DNA from: Mucilaginibacter rubeus
GTDB lineage: Bacteria; Bacteroidota; Bacteroidia; Sphingobacteriales; Sphingobacteriaceae
NCBI RefSeq assembly: GCF_003286415.2
Contig: NZ_CP043450.1
Location: forward strand, 1,612,001-1,676,000
Direction of reading: 5' to 3'
Length of the DNA: 64,000 nt
A program made the translations under genes and the position numbers. Below the pieces are notes generated by a model that saw only the letters and a list, made by a program, of their open reading frames with translations, was not told the DNA's origin and did no database searches. This document shows, in pieces, positions 35,951 through 44,029 of this stretch (the stretch's first letter is position 1; every line of letters begins with the position of its first letter).

Positions 35951-37756
35951 ATGAAGCTTAAGATCGTACTTGTATTTATTTTGTTTTGCGGTTCCGTTCG
36001 GGCGCAAAATGTCAATATAATTCCTCAGCCCAAGTCTGTAATTAACGGTACCGGGCAGTTCACTTTTAATAATCATAGCACAGTTGGCGTAAATGATGCT
36101 TCATTGTTGCCCATTGCCCGTTATTTTCAAAAGCAGGTAAGCCAGTCCAGCGGTTTTACGCTTGCCGTTGATAATAAAGATGCCGGAAGTGTAATCCATT
36201 TACTTTTAACCAATGGCGATCCAACCGCCGGAGCATATTCCCTGAAAATTGTAGCAAATGAAATCACCATCTCGTCAACAAACCGCGATGGTGTATTTTA
36301 TGGGGTGATCTCCCTGCTGCAAATGATCAAAGATCAACCCCGCGGAGAGAGTGTCAACTTAGCATCGTTAACCATTACCGATACCCCACGTTACCAGTGG
36401 AGAGGATTAATGCTTGATGAATCGCGCCATTTTTTTGGAATGGAAAAGGTGAAGCAGATCCTGGATTGGATGGCTTATTACAAGCTTAACAAGTTTCACT
36501 GGCATTTAACCGACGCGCAAGGCTGGCGTTTGGAGATAAAAAAATATCCCAAACTAACATTAATTGGCGGAGTAGGGAACTACAGTGATTCATCTGCCGA
36601 TCCACAATATTATACCCAGGCTCAAATCAAAGAGATCATAGCTTTCGCTGCCGAAAGGTTTATTACCGTTATCCCCGAAATTGATATGCCGGGACATGCT
36701 ACGGCTGCTAATAAAGCCTATCCACAATTTAGTGGTGGCAGCGTTGAAGGGTACCCTAATTTTACTTTTAACCCTGCAATCGATAGTACTTACCAGTTTT
36801 TAGGTAACATTATCAAAGAAACCAGTACACTTTTCCCTGCTAAGATGATTCATTTGGGAGGTGACGAGGTGGCCTTGGGCGTGAAAGCCTGGTCGCTTAA
36901 CCCATCAATTGCCGGTTTTATGCAGAAGAACAATTTTGCCGATGTGGGTGAGCTGGAACGCTATTTCTTTAAAAGAGTCGCAGATACGGCCTTAAACGCA
37001 GGTAATAAAGTTTTGGCCTGGGACGAAGCTACCGGTACAAACCTGCCGGCAGATAAAACCATTATTTTTTGGTGGAGACAGAATTTGCCTGGTCAGTTGC
37101 ATTTAGCGGTACAAAAAGGTTACCAGGTAGTACTTTGTCCGCGCCTGCCAATGTATTTTGATTTTGTGCAGGATGCCGATCATATTTCGGGTCGCAGGTG
37201 GAAAGGTGTCTATAACACTGTTGGTAGTGTTTACGGTTTTCCTGAAAGACAATTACAGAATAATGGGGATCTGCAATCGAAACAGATCATAGGTGTACAG
37301 GCCAATATCTGGACAGAAATGATTGGTTCTGAAAAACGTCTTGACTTTATGTTGTTCCCGCGTATTGCCGGTTTAGCAGAAGCCGGCTGGACTGCACCCG
37401 AACTGAAGGATGAAGAGGCTTTTAATAATCGTTTAAAGGCAAGTATCAAGATTTACGATGCTGCCAATATCTATTATTTTAATCCGTTCGATAAGTTTTT
37501 CCATGATGAAGCCATCGATTTTGGTCCGAAGATCAGAAGGATGCCTAAGCCTGAAAACGTAGATTATGGTGATGAAGACCGACCTACACGCAGACACAGG
37601 CACGGACACTCGTCAAAACATTCGTCATCGTCGAAACATTCGTCCAAGCATTCGTCATCATCGTCTAAACATTCATCTTCGAAGAAATCTTCATCTTCTA
37701 AAAAGTCGTCGTCATCTGGCAGTAGCCATAAGTCATCGCACAAAAAGAAGAAGTAA
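35951..37756 (+). CDS. GH20 beta-N-acetylhexosaminidase with Ser/His/Lys-rich tail
   Basis: Releases terminal GlcNAc/GalNAc from chitin fragments or glycans in the envelope. 601 residues. Signal peptide about 1-19 (SVRAQ), an N-terminal GH20b domain (about 20-145), then the GH20 barrel from YQWRGLMLDESRHFFGM, with NKFHWHLTDAQGWR and the catalytic pair D305-E306 in HLGGDE. Residues about 550-601 are a low-complexity tail made of SSKHSS and SSKKSS units ending KKKK, not part of the family. The tail is strongly basic and histidine-rich and could bind metals, phosphate or acidic glycans. Divergent from the Wzz-like gene; hairpin terminator follows. Confidence 0.93.
   Translation: MKLKIVLVFILFCGSVRAQNVNIIPQPKSVINGTGQFTFNNHSTVGVNDASLLPIARYFQKQVSQSSGFTLAVDNKDAGSVIHLLLTNGDPTAGAYSLKIVANEITISSTNRDGVFYGVISLLQMIKDQPRGESVNLASLTITDTPRYQWRGLMLDESRHFFGMEKVKQILDWMAYYKLNKFHWHLTDAQGWRLEIKKYPKLTLIGGVGNYSDSSADPQYYTQAQIKEIIAFAAERFITVIPEIDMPGHATAANKAYPQFSGGSVEGYPNFTFNPAIDSTYQFLGNIIKETSTLFPAKMIHLGGDEVALGVKAWSLNPSIAGFMQKNNFADVGELERYFFKRVADTALNAGNKVLAWDEATGTNLPADKTIIFWWRQNLPGQLHLAVQKGYQVVLCPRLPMYFDFVQDADHISGRRWKGVYNTVGSVYGFPERQLQNNGDLQSKQIIGVQANIWTEMIGSEKRLDFMLFPRIAGLAEAGWTAPELKDEEAFNNRLKASIKIYDAANIYYFNPFDKFFHDEAIDFGPKIRRMPKPENVDYGDEDRPTRRHRHGHSSKHSSSSKHSSKHSSSSSKHSSSKKSSSSKKSSSSGSSHKSSHKKKK
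37610..37750 (+). repeat. Short-period coding repeat for the Ser/His/Lys tail
   Basis: Degenerate tandem units of CATTCGTCATCGTCGAAA type (codons for His, Ser, Lys) within the 3' end of the GH20 gene. Likely grows and shrinks by slippage. Confidence 0.7.
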
Positions 37757-37774
37757 TACCGAACAGCATTAATT

Positions 37775-37816
37775 ACAAAGCCCTGCATATGTCAAATAAG
37801 CAGGGCTTTGTTTTTG
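37775..37816 (+). terminator. Terminator of the first GH20 gene
   Basis: 12-bp perfect stem (37775-37786 with 37800-37811), loop of 13, then a T run. Confidence 0.85.
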
Positions 37817-37918
37817 TAGTGGTAAATTAGGGGCTGGTTTTTGCTGTGTGCGAGATGTCCCCCTGCATAAATGCTGTAAATTGCAGGCGTTCCATTTCGC
37901 CAATTAATCTGCATTTAC

Positions 37919-39694
37919 ATGAACCTGTTTAACCGCCAAATTATCCTTTCCATTTTCTTTACGCTGCTTTGTTACTTGTGCAAAGCCGACCCGGTTTTTT
38001 ATATGAATCAGATTGCTTTTGACGCGCGTGGGGCCAAAACTATCGTTGTGCGCAATGATACCAAATTTGCCGTAGGTACAACTTTTCAATTGCAAAGCGC
38101 AGAAGGGAAAATAGCATTTACCGGAAAATTGAGCAGAGCCTTACAGGTAGACGAATGGGCAAAGGGCGCATACTTTTATCAGGCCGATTTTTCGGGCGTT
38201 AAAGCAGAAGGGAAATACAGGGTTGTGATCGGCAAAAATAATGGCCCAGCGTCTGATTGGTTCGAGATTAAAGAGAATGCGTTGGCAGTAGCTACCATTC
38301 CCTCGGTGTTGAGTTATTACAACAGGCAGCGGGCCAATACGCCAACCGAATGGCAAGCTGATGCGGCGGTACAATTATACGGAAGTGATAAAACCGTTGA
38401 CATGCGTGGTGGGTGGTGCGACGCCTCTGGCGATGTAAGTAAATATTTTTCGCACCTGGCTTATGCTAATTTTGTTTCGCCTCAGCAAATACCACTGGTA
38501 ACCTGGTCAATGATTAACTCAGTACAAACTACGCCGGGCTTACTAAATAAGCTCAATATTTACGATGGCATGGTGAACGAGGCGATTTGGGGTGCCGACT
38601 ACATGATGCGCGCATTATCAAAAGACGATTACTTTTATATGATCGTGTTCAGTTATTTTAATAAGGACCCAAAAGCACGTAGGGTAGTTGGTTTAAAAGC
38701 CAACAGCGTTACTACCGATGAATACCAGGCGGCGTTTCGTGAGGGTGGAGGTATGGCTATAGCTTCACTGGCCCGGATCTCGCAATTGAAAAAAGACGGT
38801 GATTTTAAGTCGACTGAGTATCTTGCTGCAGCTAAACGTGCTTTTGCTCATCTGCTGGTAAACAACACCAAATATGATGATGACGGCAAAGAAAATATCA
38901 TTGACGATTATTGCGCCCTGATGGCAGCTACCGAATTATGGATTGCGACAGATAGCGCACTCTACCGGGACGAAGCCCGTAAACGTGCCGGTAACCTGAA
39001 CAAACGAATGAGCCCGGCAGGTTATTTTATTGCTGATGATGGCGACAGACCTTTCTGGCATGCGGCGGATGCTGGGCTGCCTGTTGTAGCTTTATGTCGT
39101 TATCTCGACAAAGAAAAAGACGGTAGCGAAAGAGCGGCTGCTTTATCAACCATAAAAAAAGCGTTGGACTATAATTTAAAAGTGACCGGCAATGTAGATA
39201 ACCCCTTTGGCTATGCCCGACAGTCGTTTAAATTTAGAGGGGCAGTGAAAGATGGCTTTTTTATTCCTCATGAAAATGAAACCGGCTGGTGGTGGCAAGG
39301 CGAAAATGCCCGTTTAGGCTCGTTGGCTACGGCGGCTTTGGTAGGAGGAAGGTTAGTTTATCCAGAAAAGGGCGGTTGGGGTGTAAAAAAAGAACTGGCC
39401 GAATATGCCTCGCATCAGATAGCCTGGATTTTGGGTTGTAACCCTTACCAGATGTGTTTCATGTACCAATTCGGTAAAAACAATGTGCCCTATATGAGCT
39501 CAAACTTCGGGCACGGATCTGGTAAGGGAGGGATTTCTAATGGCATCACCGGTAAAAAGGAAAATCCCGATGGCAGCGGCATCGACTTTAAAATGAAAGA
39601 CGATGGTAACGAATGGCGCTGGACGGAGCAATGGCTGCCACATGCCGCATGGTATCTGCAAGCTGTAACGGCAATGGCGACAGAGGAGCAATAG
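37919..39694 (+). CDS. GH9 family glycoside hydrolase (cellulase-type) with N-terminal Ig-like domain
   Basis: 591 residues. Signal peptide about 1-23, then an Ig-like CelD_N domain (about 24-125, VFYMNQIAFD...), then the GH9 (alpha/alpha)6 barrel. The catalytic base region is GGWCDASGD (D168, D172), equivalent to the GGWYDAGD motif, and the likely acid is E565 in GNEWRWTEQ. C-terminal landmarks WILGCNPYQMCFMYQFG and SSNFGHGSG match. GH9 enzymes cleave beta-1,4-glucans; some act on glucosamine or mixed-linked glucans, so the substrate here, between two GH20 genes, may be chitosan-like or other beta-glycans. The variant SGD spacing is unusual. Confidence 0.85.
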   Translation: MNLFNRQIILSIFFTLLCYLCKADPVFYMNQIAFDARGAKTIVVRNDTKFAVGTTFQLQSAEGKIAFTGKLSRALQVDEWAKGAYFYQADFSGVKAEGKYRVVIGKNNGPASDWFEIKENALAVATIPSVLSYYNRQRANTPTEWQADAAVQLYGSDKTVDMRGGWCDASGDVSKYFSHLAYANFVSPQQIPLVTWSMINSVQTTPGLLNKLNIYDGMVNEAIWGADYMMRALSKDDYFYMIVFSYFNKDPKARRVVGLKANSVTTDEYQAAFREGGGMAIASLARISQLKKDGDFKSTEYLAAAKRAFAHLLVNNTKYDDDGKENIIDDYCALMAATELWIATDSALYRDEARKRAGNLNKRMSPAGYFIADDGDRPFWHAADAGLPVVALCRYLDKEKDGSERAAALSTIKKALDYNLKVTGNVDNPFGYARQSFKFRGAVKDGFFIPHENETGWWWQGENARLGSLATAALVGGRLVYPEKGGWGVKKELAEYASHQIAWILGCNPYQMCFMYQFGKNNVPYMSSNFGHGSGKGGISNGITGKKENPDGSGIDFKMKDDGNEWRWTEQWLPHAAWYLQAVTAMATEEQ

Positions 39695-39789
39695 AAGCTG
39701 TCATTTTTTATACCTCAATTTGTCATATTTGCTACCCAACTCCTTATCTTCATGCAATTAAGTTTGTATTGAATTAAGAATCTATCGAT

Positions 39790-40575
39790 ATGACACAAAC
39801 AAATGTTGCCGGTAACTATGCCGTTGTAAATGGCCTTAACATGTATTACGAAATTCATGGTGAAGGTTTTCCGCTTGTACTTGTACACGGAGGTGGGTCG
39901 GATATCGATGTTACATTTGGCCGCGTGTTGCCTGCTTTCGCTAAAAAGCACCAGGTGATAGGCGTAGATATGCAGGCGCACGGACGCACGCCGGATAGAG
40001 GCGTACCAACTTCATTTGAACAGGATGCCGATGATATCGCCGCTTTACTCAAACATTTAGATATAAGGCAGGCTGATGTTATGGGTTTCAGTAATGGTGG
40101 TAATACTGCTATGCAATTGGCCATCAGGCATCCGCAACTGGTTCATAAAATTGTGATCGCTTCATCGTTTTATAAGCGCGATGGTTTCGACTCCTGGTTC
40201 TGGGACTTTATGCCTAACGCTTCTTTAGAGAATATGCCGAAGCCTTTACAGGACGCGTTTCTTAAAATTAACAATGACCATGCGGCTTTAGAAACCATGC
40301 ATAACCGGGATCGTGACCGTATGGTTGCTTTCCAGGATTGGAGCGACGATATTATCCGTTCCATAACCATGCCTGCATTGGTGATAGCTGGTGATAAAGA
40401 TGTGATCAGGCCTGAGCATACGCTGCAACTATATCGTACACTCCCCGATGCGGAACTTTGTATCCTGCCCGGAGGCCATGGCGACTATATAGGCGAAATT
40501 GAGGATGTAAGTGAAGACGGCAACTATCCCGCAGTGGCCATTATTGAAGCATTTTTAACCAAAGGAAAAGCTTAA
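39790..40575 (+). CDS. Alpha/beta-hydrolase
   Basis: 261 residues, cytosolic (no signal peptide). Typical fold: LVLVHGGGSD with the oxyanion-hole glycines near residue 34, the nucleophile elbow GFSNGG (Ser about residue 100), the Asp in VIAGDKDVI and the catalytic His in LPGGHGDYIGE. Likely esterase, lactonase or similar; substrate not predictable. The last codons lie inside a perfect 34-bp palindrome shared with the convergent luciferase-like gene, overlapping it by 4 bases. Confidence 0.9.
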   Translation: MTQTNVAGNYAVVNGLNMYYEIHGEGFPLVLVHGGGSDIDVTFGRVLPAFAKKHQVIGVDMQAHGRTPDRGVPTSFEQDADDIAALLKHLDIRQADVMGFSNGGNTAMQLAIRHPQLVHKIVIASSFYKRDGFDSWFWDFMPNASLENMPKPLQDAFLKINNDHAALETMHNRDRDRMVAFQDWSDDIIRSITMPALVIAGDKDVIRPEHTLQLYRTLPDAELCILPGGHGDYIGEIEDVSEDGNYPAVAIIEAFLTKGKA

Positions 40576-40590
40576 GCTTTTCCTTTGGTT
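40557..40590. terminator. Perfect 34-bp palindrome at convergent gene ends
   Basis: Left half AACCAAAGGAAAAGCTT and its exact complement, centred between 40573 and 40574. It encodes TKGKA-stop on both strands: the last five residues and the TAA stop of both genes. The T-rich right halves suit a bidirectional terminator. Confidence 0.85.
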
Positions 40591-41609
40591 TCTTTGCGTA
40601 CAACAGGGGCTACCTTTGTGCCGTAAATTTCAATCGCTTTTAAAATATCTGTGTGCTTGGTAAAGCCGGTAACCAGCTGGGCTACAAAACGGGTATTGCC
40701 AAAAAGCTCGTATTGCTGCATGATCTTGTCGATAGCCTGTTGCGGATCGCCTACAACCAAAGGCCCAAAATCACGGAGGTATTCAAACTGTTCCCTTGTC
40801 ATGGGCGACCAACCACGGTCGCGGCCAACACGGGTCATGAGGGCTTCATAGCTCGGGTAAAATTCATCAGCTGCCCGTTGCGAGTTTTCGGCCACATAAA
40901 ATTGTGAGCTGATAGCCAGCTGCAGCTTGCTTACATCATGCCCGGCTTTAGCTGCTGATTCGCGGTACAACTCTACAAAGGGAATAAAATGTTTTGGCGC
41001 GCTACCCAATATCGCGATGATCAGAGGCAGGTTTAGCGCACCCGCCCTTTTTGCAGAAGCAGGAGTGCCGCCAACACCAATCCAAACCGGAATTTCCTGT
41101 TGGAGCGGACGGGGATATACACCCTGGTTCCTGATAGGTGCCCGGAAGTTGCCTTGCCATGAAACAATTTCCTGTTTGTTGATCTGCAAAAACATTTCAA
41201 GCTTTTCGGTGAACAGGGCATCGTAATCATTCAGGTCGAACCCAAAAAGCGGGAACGACTCAATGAATGAACCTCGACCCGCTATCATTTCAACCCGGCC
41301 ACCCGAAACAAGATCTGCAGTGGCGAAGTTTTGGAACGTCCGCACGGGATCTGCAGAGCTTAGTACGGTAACCGAACTGGATAAACGGATGTTTTTAGTA
41401 ATAGCCGCTGCGGCGGATATCAATATTTCAGGTGCCGAGATCACAAAATCGGGCCGGTGATGCTCGCCGAAGGCAAAAACATCCAGGCCAACCTCATCGG
41501 CCAATTTTACTTCTTCCAATAATTCCTGAACCCGTTTATGGGCATTTACAGCATTGCCGCTTTTACCGTCAGGATGTACCTCGCCAAAGGTGCTTATACC
41601 TAATTCCAT
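40572..41609 (-). CDS. LLM-class flavin-dependent oxidoreductase (luciferase-like)
   Basis: 345 residues, single TIM-barrel domain of the bacterial luciferase superfamily: MELGISTFGE, EEVKLADEVGLDVFAFGEHH, TVLSSADPVRTFQNFATADL and GRVEMIAGRGSF. These enzymes use FMNH2 or F420-like cofactors as monooxygenases or reductases; this subgroup (AtlA/oxidoreductase-like) has no defined substrate. It directly follows the second GH20 gene on the minus strand with 3 bases between, so they are likely co-transcribed. The C-terminus TKGKA lies in the palindrome shared with the convergent hydrolase. Confidence 0.9.
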   Translation of the reverse strand: MELGISTFGEVHPDGKSGNAVNAHKRVQELLEEVKLADEVGLDVFAFGEHHRPDFVISAPEILISAAAAITKNIRLSSSVTVLSSADPVRTFQNFATADLVSGGRVEMIAGRGSFIESFPLFGFDLNDYDALFTEKLEMFLQINKQEIVSWQGNFRAPIRNQGVYPRPLQQEIPVWIGVGGTPASAKRAGALNLPLIIAILGSAPKHFIPFVELYRESAAKAGHDVSKLQLAISSQFYVAENSQRAADEFYPSYEALMTRVGRDRGWSPMTREQFEYLRDFGPLVVGDPQQAIDKIMQQYELFGNTRFVAQLVTGFTKHTDILKAIEIYGTKVAPVVRKETKGKA

Positions 41610-41612
41610 GTA

Positions 41613-43940
41613 TTAATAATATAGATCGGCCGCGGCAAGCTCTTTCTTATCAAAACTTCCGGGTGCGGTAACATATACTTTAAGCGGTGCCACGCGTGTC
41701 CTGTACCTGCCTGTTGGCGGCGGTGGCGCGTTGTATATGTACTTTACCCTTATCTGATGAAAGCCTTTTGCCAGCGGCAGCGCGTATTCTGCTTCTGTTA
41801 ACTGTACGCCATCAATAAATAACTGGCTGGCGGCATAATTTGCAAGGGTAAAGTTATAAGTACCATCGGCCAAAACATTCACGTAACCGTCATAAACTAC
41901 GCCAAAATTGGGATTGTCTTTTTTCAGTGTTTCGGCATCCAATTTATTGATAGTTGCTGAATCCTGAGGCGCAGTATAGTTAAGCTGATCGGGTGAGGTA
42001 AATGTATTTTTAGCCCATTTATATTTAAGTCCCTGTTTATTGGCTGTATAGTTTATCGCGGGCATTGGCGCTTTATTATACATTAAAGTACGGGTAGCAA
42101 TACTTCTGCGGCCGGAGGGAGTAATTACCCTTGTACGCAATTCCCGTTTTTCGTTTTGCGGGATAGAGAAGGTGATAGGCCCGTCATATTGCAGATCGGT
42201 ATCCAGCGGATCGCGACCGTTAAGGGTATAATAGATCCTGGCACCCGGTACAACCGATTTTAGCGTGTAAACAAAATGAGGGCCCACCACCATGGTATCA
42301 ATTGTAGTAAGCGCGGTTGGCACACGGTAATTGTAGTTCATGGCATCCAACCTCGCGAAGTGTTTAGCGAGACGTACTTCAGAAAAATTAGTATAATCCT
42401 TATTGGCAGGCTGAGTCCAGGCTACTTCTGAAAGGGCGAACACCCTCGGCATAATCTGGTATTGTAGCTTAGCCACTGTGGGTACATATTCTGTCCATAG
42501 GTTGCCTTGTGTGCCGATAACATATTTCTGCTCGTCGGGCGTCAATTGCTTTGAAACAGGATCGTAGTTGTAAGTTTCCTCTAAAGTGGCGTAGCGGCCA
42601 AATGACACCGGCTCTTGCGGCGAACTGCTTTGATAATGATCAAAGTAATTACCGGTAGTTTGCGGTGTCATGATCACATTATGCTTTTGACGGGCCGCGT
42701 TAATGCCGCCCTCTTCGCCCTGCCAGCTCATTACGGTAGCGTTAGGGGCGAGGCCGCCTTCCAATATTTCGTCCCAGCCAATAATGCTGCGTCCCTTTGA
42801 GTTGATGAATTGCTCTATCCTTTGAATGAAATAGCTTTGCAACTCTTTTTCATCTTTCAATCCTTTCTCCTTCATCAAAGCCTGGCAAAACGCCGATTGT
42901 TTCCATGGTTCCTTGCCTGCTTCGTCGCCACCTATATGAATGTATTTGCTTGGGAAAAGCGCCATTACCTCGGTAAGCACATCCTGCAAAAAGGTAAAAG
43001 TTTGCTCGGTAGGGCAGTATAGGTTATTGATATCGCGCGGGGCTTTCTGTCCGGCTACCGTATCGCATCTGAATTCGGGATAGGCACGCAGGGCAGCTTC
43101 CGAGTGCGCCGGCATTTCTATCTCTGGGATGACGTTGATATACCTGTCGGCCGCGAATTTTACTACATCTTTAATCTGCTCCTGGGTGTAAAAACCGCCA
43201 TAGCTAATCGAGTCGGGCCAGTCGCGGTTGCTGCCAAACATGGTTTGCTGACGGAAAGCGCCTACCTGAGTAAGCTTCGGATATTTTTTTATCTCGATAC
43301 GCCAACCCTGGCCATCAACCAAATGCCAGTGGAAGGTATTTAGTTTATAGGAGGCAATAAGCTCTATAACTTTCTTGACCTGCGGAATGGTAAAGAAATG
43401 ACGAGATACATCCAGCATCATGCCCCTATACCCAAAGCGTGGTGAATCTTCAATTGCGGCACAAGGTAATTTGTAGGCGGTCGCGTTTTCAACCGGGAAA
43501 AGTTGTAGCAGCGTTTGTATACCATAGAATAAGCCTGCGTCTTTACCTACTATAACAATGTTATGCGGGGTGATGGTTAGCTTATAGCCCTCTTTAGGCA
43601 GTTTATCTGCTCCTTTAGCTGTTAAGATAAGACCTTTACTTTTAGCGGCCTTAAGCTTTGAATTGTATTTGGCTATTTTGAAATTGAGGTTGCGGTTTTG
43701 CTGCAGATAATCTTTCAGCCATAAAACAGCTTTATCTTTTGGATTATCCGCTTTGATTGGGGTAAGTTGATTAAAAGTAAATGTGCCGCTGCCTTTGGTA
43801 ATTGAGGCAGGAGCGGGGATGATTCCTAAATGCGGGTCATCAGTATTAACCTGGGCCGATACTTTGTTAGCTTCCGATAAAAAAATACAAAGGCTTACTA
43901 CAGCGATAAGCTTTGCCAGGCAGTTCGGTTTAAAATTCAT
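41613..43940 (-). CDS. GH20 beta-N-acetylhexosaminidase with C-terminal accessory domains
   Basis: 775 residues, larger than the other GH20 (601). Signal peptide about 1-29, GH20b domain (about 35-150), barrel with FGYRGMMLDVSRHFFT, NTFHWHLVDGQGWR and the catalytic pair D339-E340 in HIGGDEAGK. After the barrel come a chitobiase/FN3-like domain (about 550-620, GARIYYTLNGRDPLDT) and a PA14-like beta domain (about 650-760, GVVYDGYVNVLADGTYNFT). The accessory domains suggest binding of an insoluble glycan such as chitin. First gene of a pair with the LLM oxidoreductase. Confidence 0.93.
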   Translation of the reverse strand: MNFKPNCLAKLIAVVSLCIFLSEANKVSAQVNTDDPHLGIIPAPASITKGSGTFTFNQLTPIKADNPKDKAVLWLKDYLQQNRNLNFKIAKYNSKLKAAKSKGLILTAKGADKLPKEGYKLTITPHNIVIVGKDAGLFYGIQTLLQLFPVENATAYKLPCAAIEDSPRFGYRGMMLDVSRHFFTIPQVKKVIELIASYKLNTFHWHLVDGQGWRIEIKKYPKLTQVGAFRQQTMFGSNRDWPDSISYGGFYTQEQIKDVVKFAADRYINVIPEIEMPAHSEAALRAYPEFRCDTVAGQKAPRDINNLYCPTEQTFTFLQDVLTEVMALFPSKYIHIGGDEAGKEPWKQSAFCQALMKEKGLKDEKELQSYFIQRIEQFINSKGRSIIGWDEILEGGLAPNATVMSWQGEEGGINAARQKHNVIMTPQTTGNYFDHYQSSSPQEPVSFGRYATLEETYNYDPVSKQLTPDEQKYVIGTQGNLWTEYVPTVAKLQYQIMPRVFALSEVAWTQPANKDYTNFSEVRLAKHFARLDAMNYNYRVPTALTTIDTMVVGPHFVYTLKSVVPGARIYYTLNGRDPLDTDLQYDGPITFSIPQNEKRELRTRVITPSGRRSIATRTLMYNKAPMPAINYTANKQGLKYKWAKNTFTSPDQLNYTAPQDSATINKLDAETLKKDNPNFGVVYDGYVNVLADGTYNFTLANYAASQLFIDGVQLTEAEYALPLAKGFHQIRVKYIYNAPPPPTGRYRTRVAPLKVYVTAPGSFDKKELAAADLYY

Positions 43941-44029
43941 ACGAGCGATGGTTATAAGGCTAAAAGATAAAATTAACCATTATCCTAAGCTGTAGACGGT
44001 TTAAATTCATTGTAACAAACAATTGACGT

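Noticed and set aside
35718..35954. 78-codon plus-strand frame before the GH20 gene
   Set aside because: No protein-like features, overlaps the GH20 start, and contains short inverted repeats; more likely leader and promoter DNA.
37564..37788. Asp/Cys-rich minus-strand frame
   Set aside because: Exact reverse of the Ser/His/Lys repeat coding region; its composition is a by-product of the other strand.
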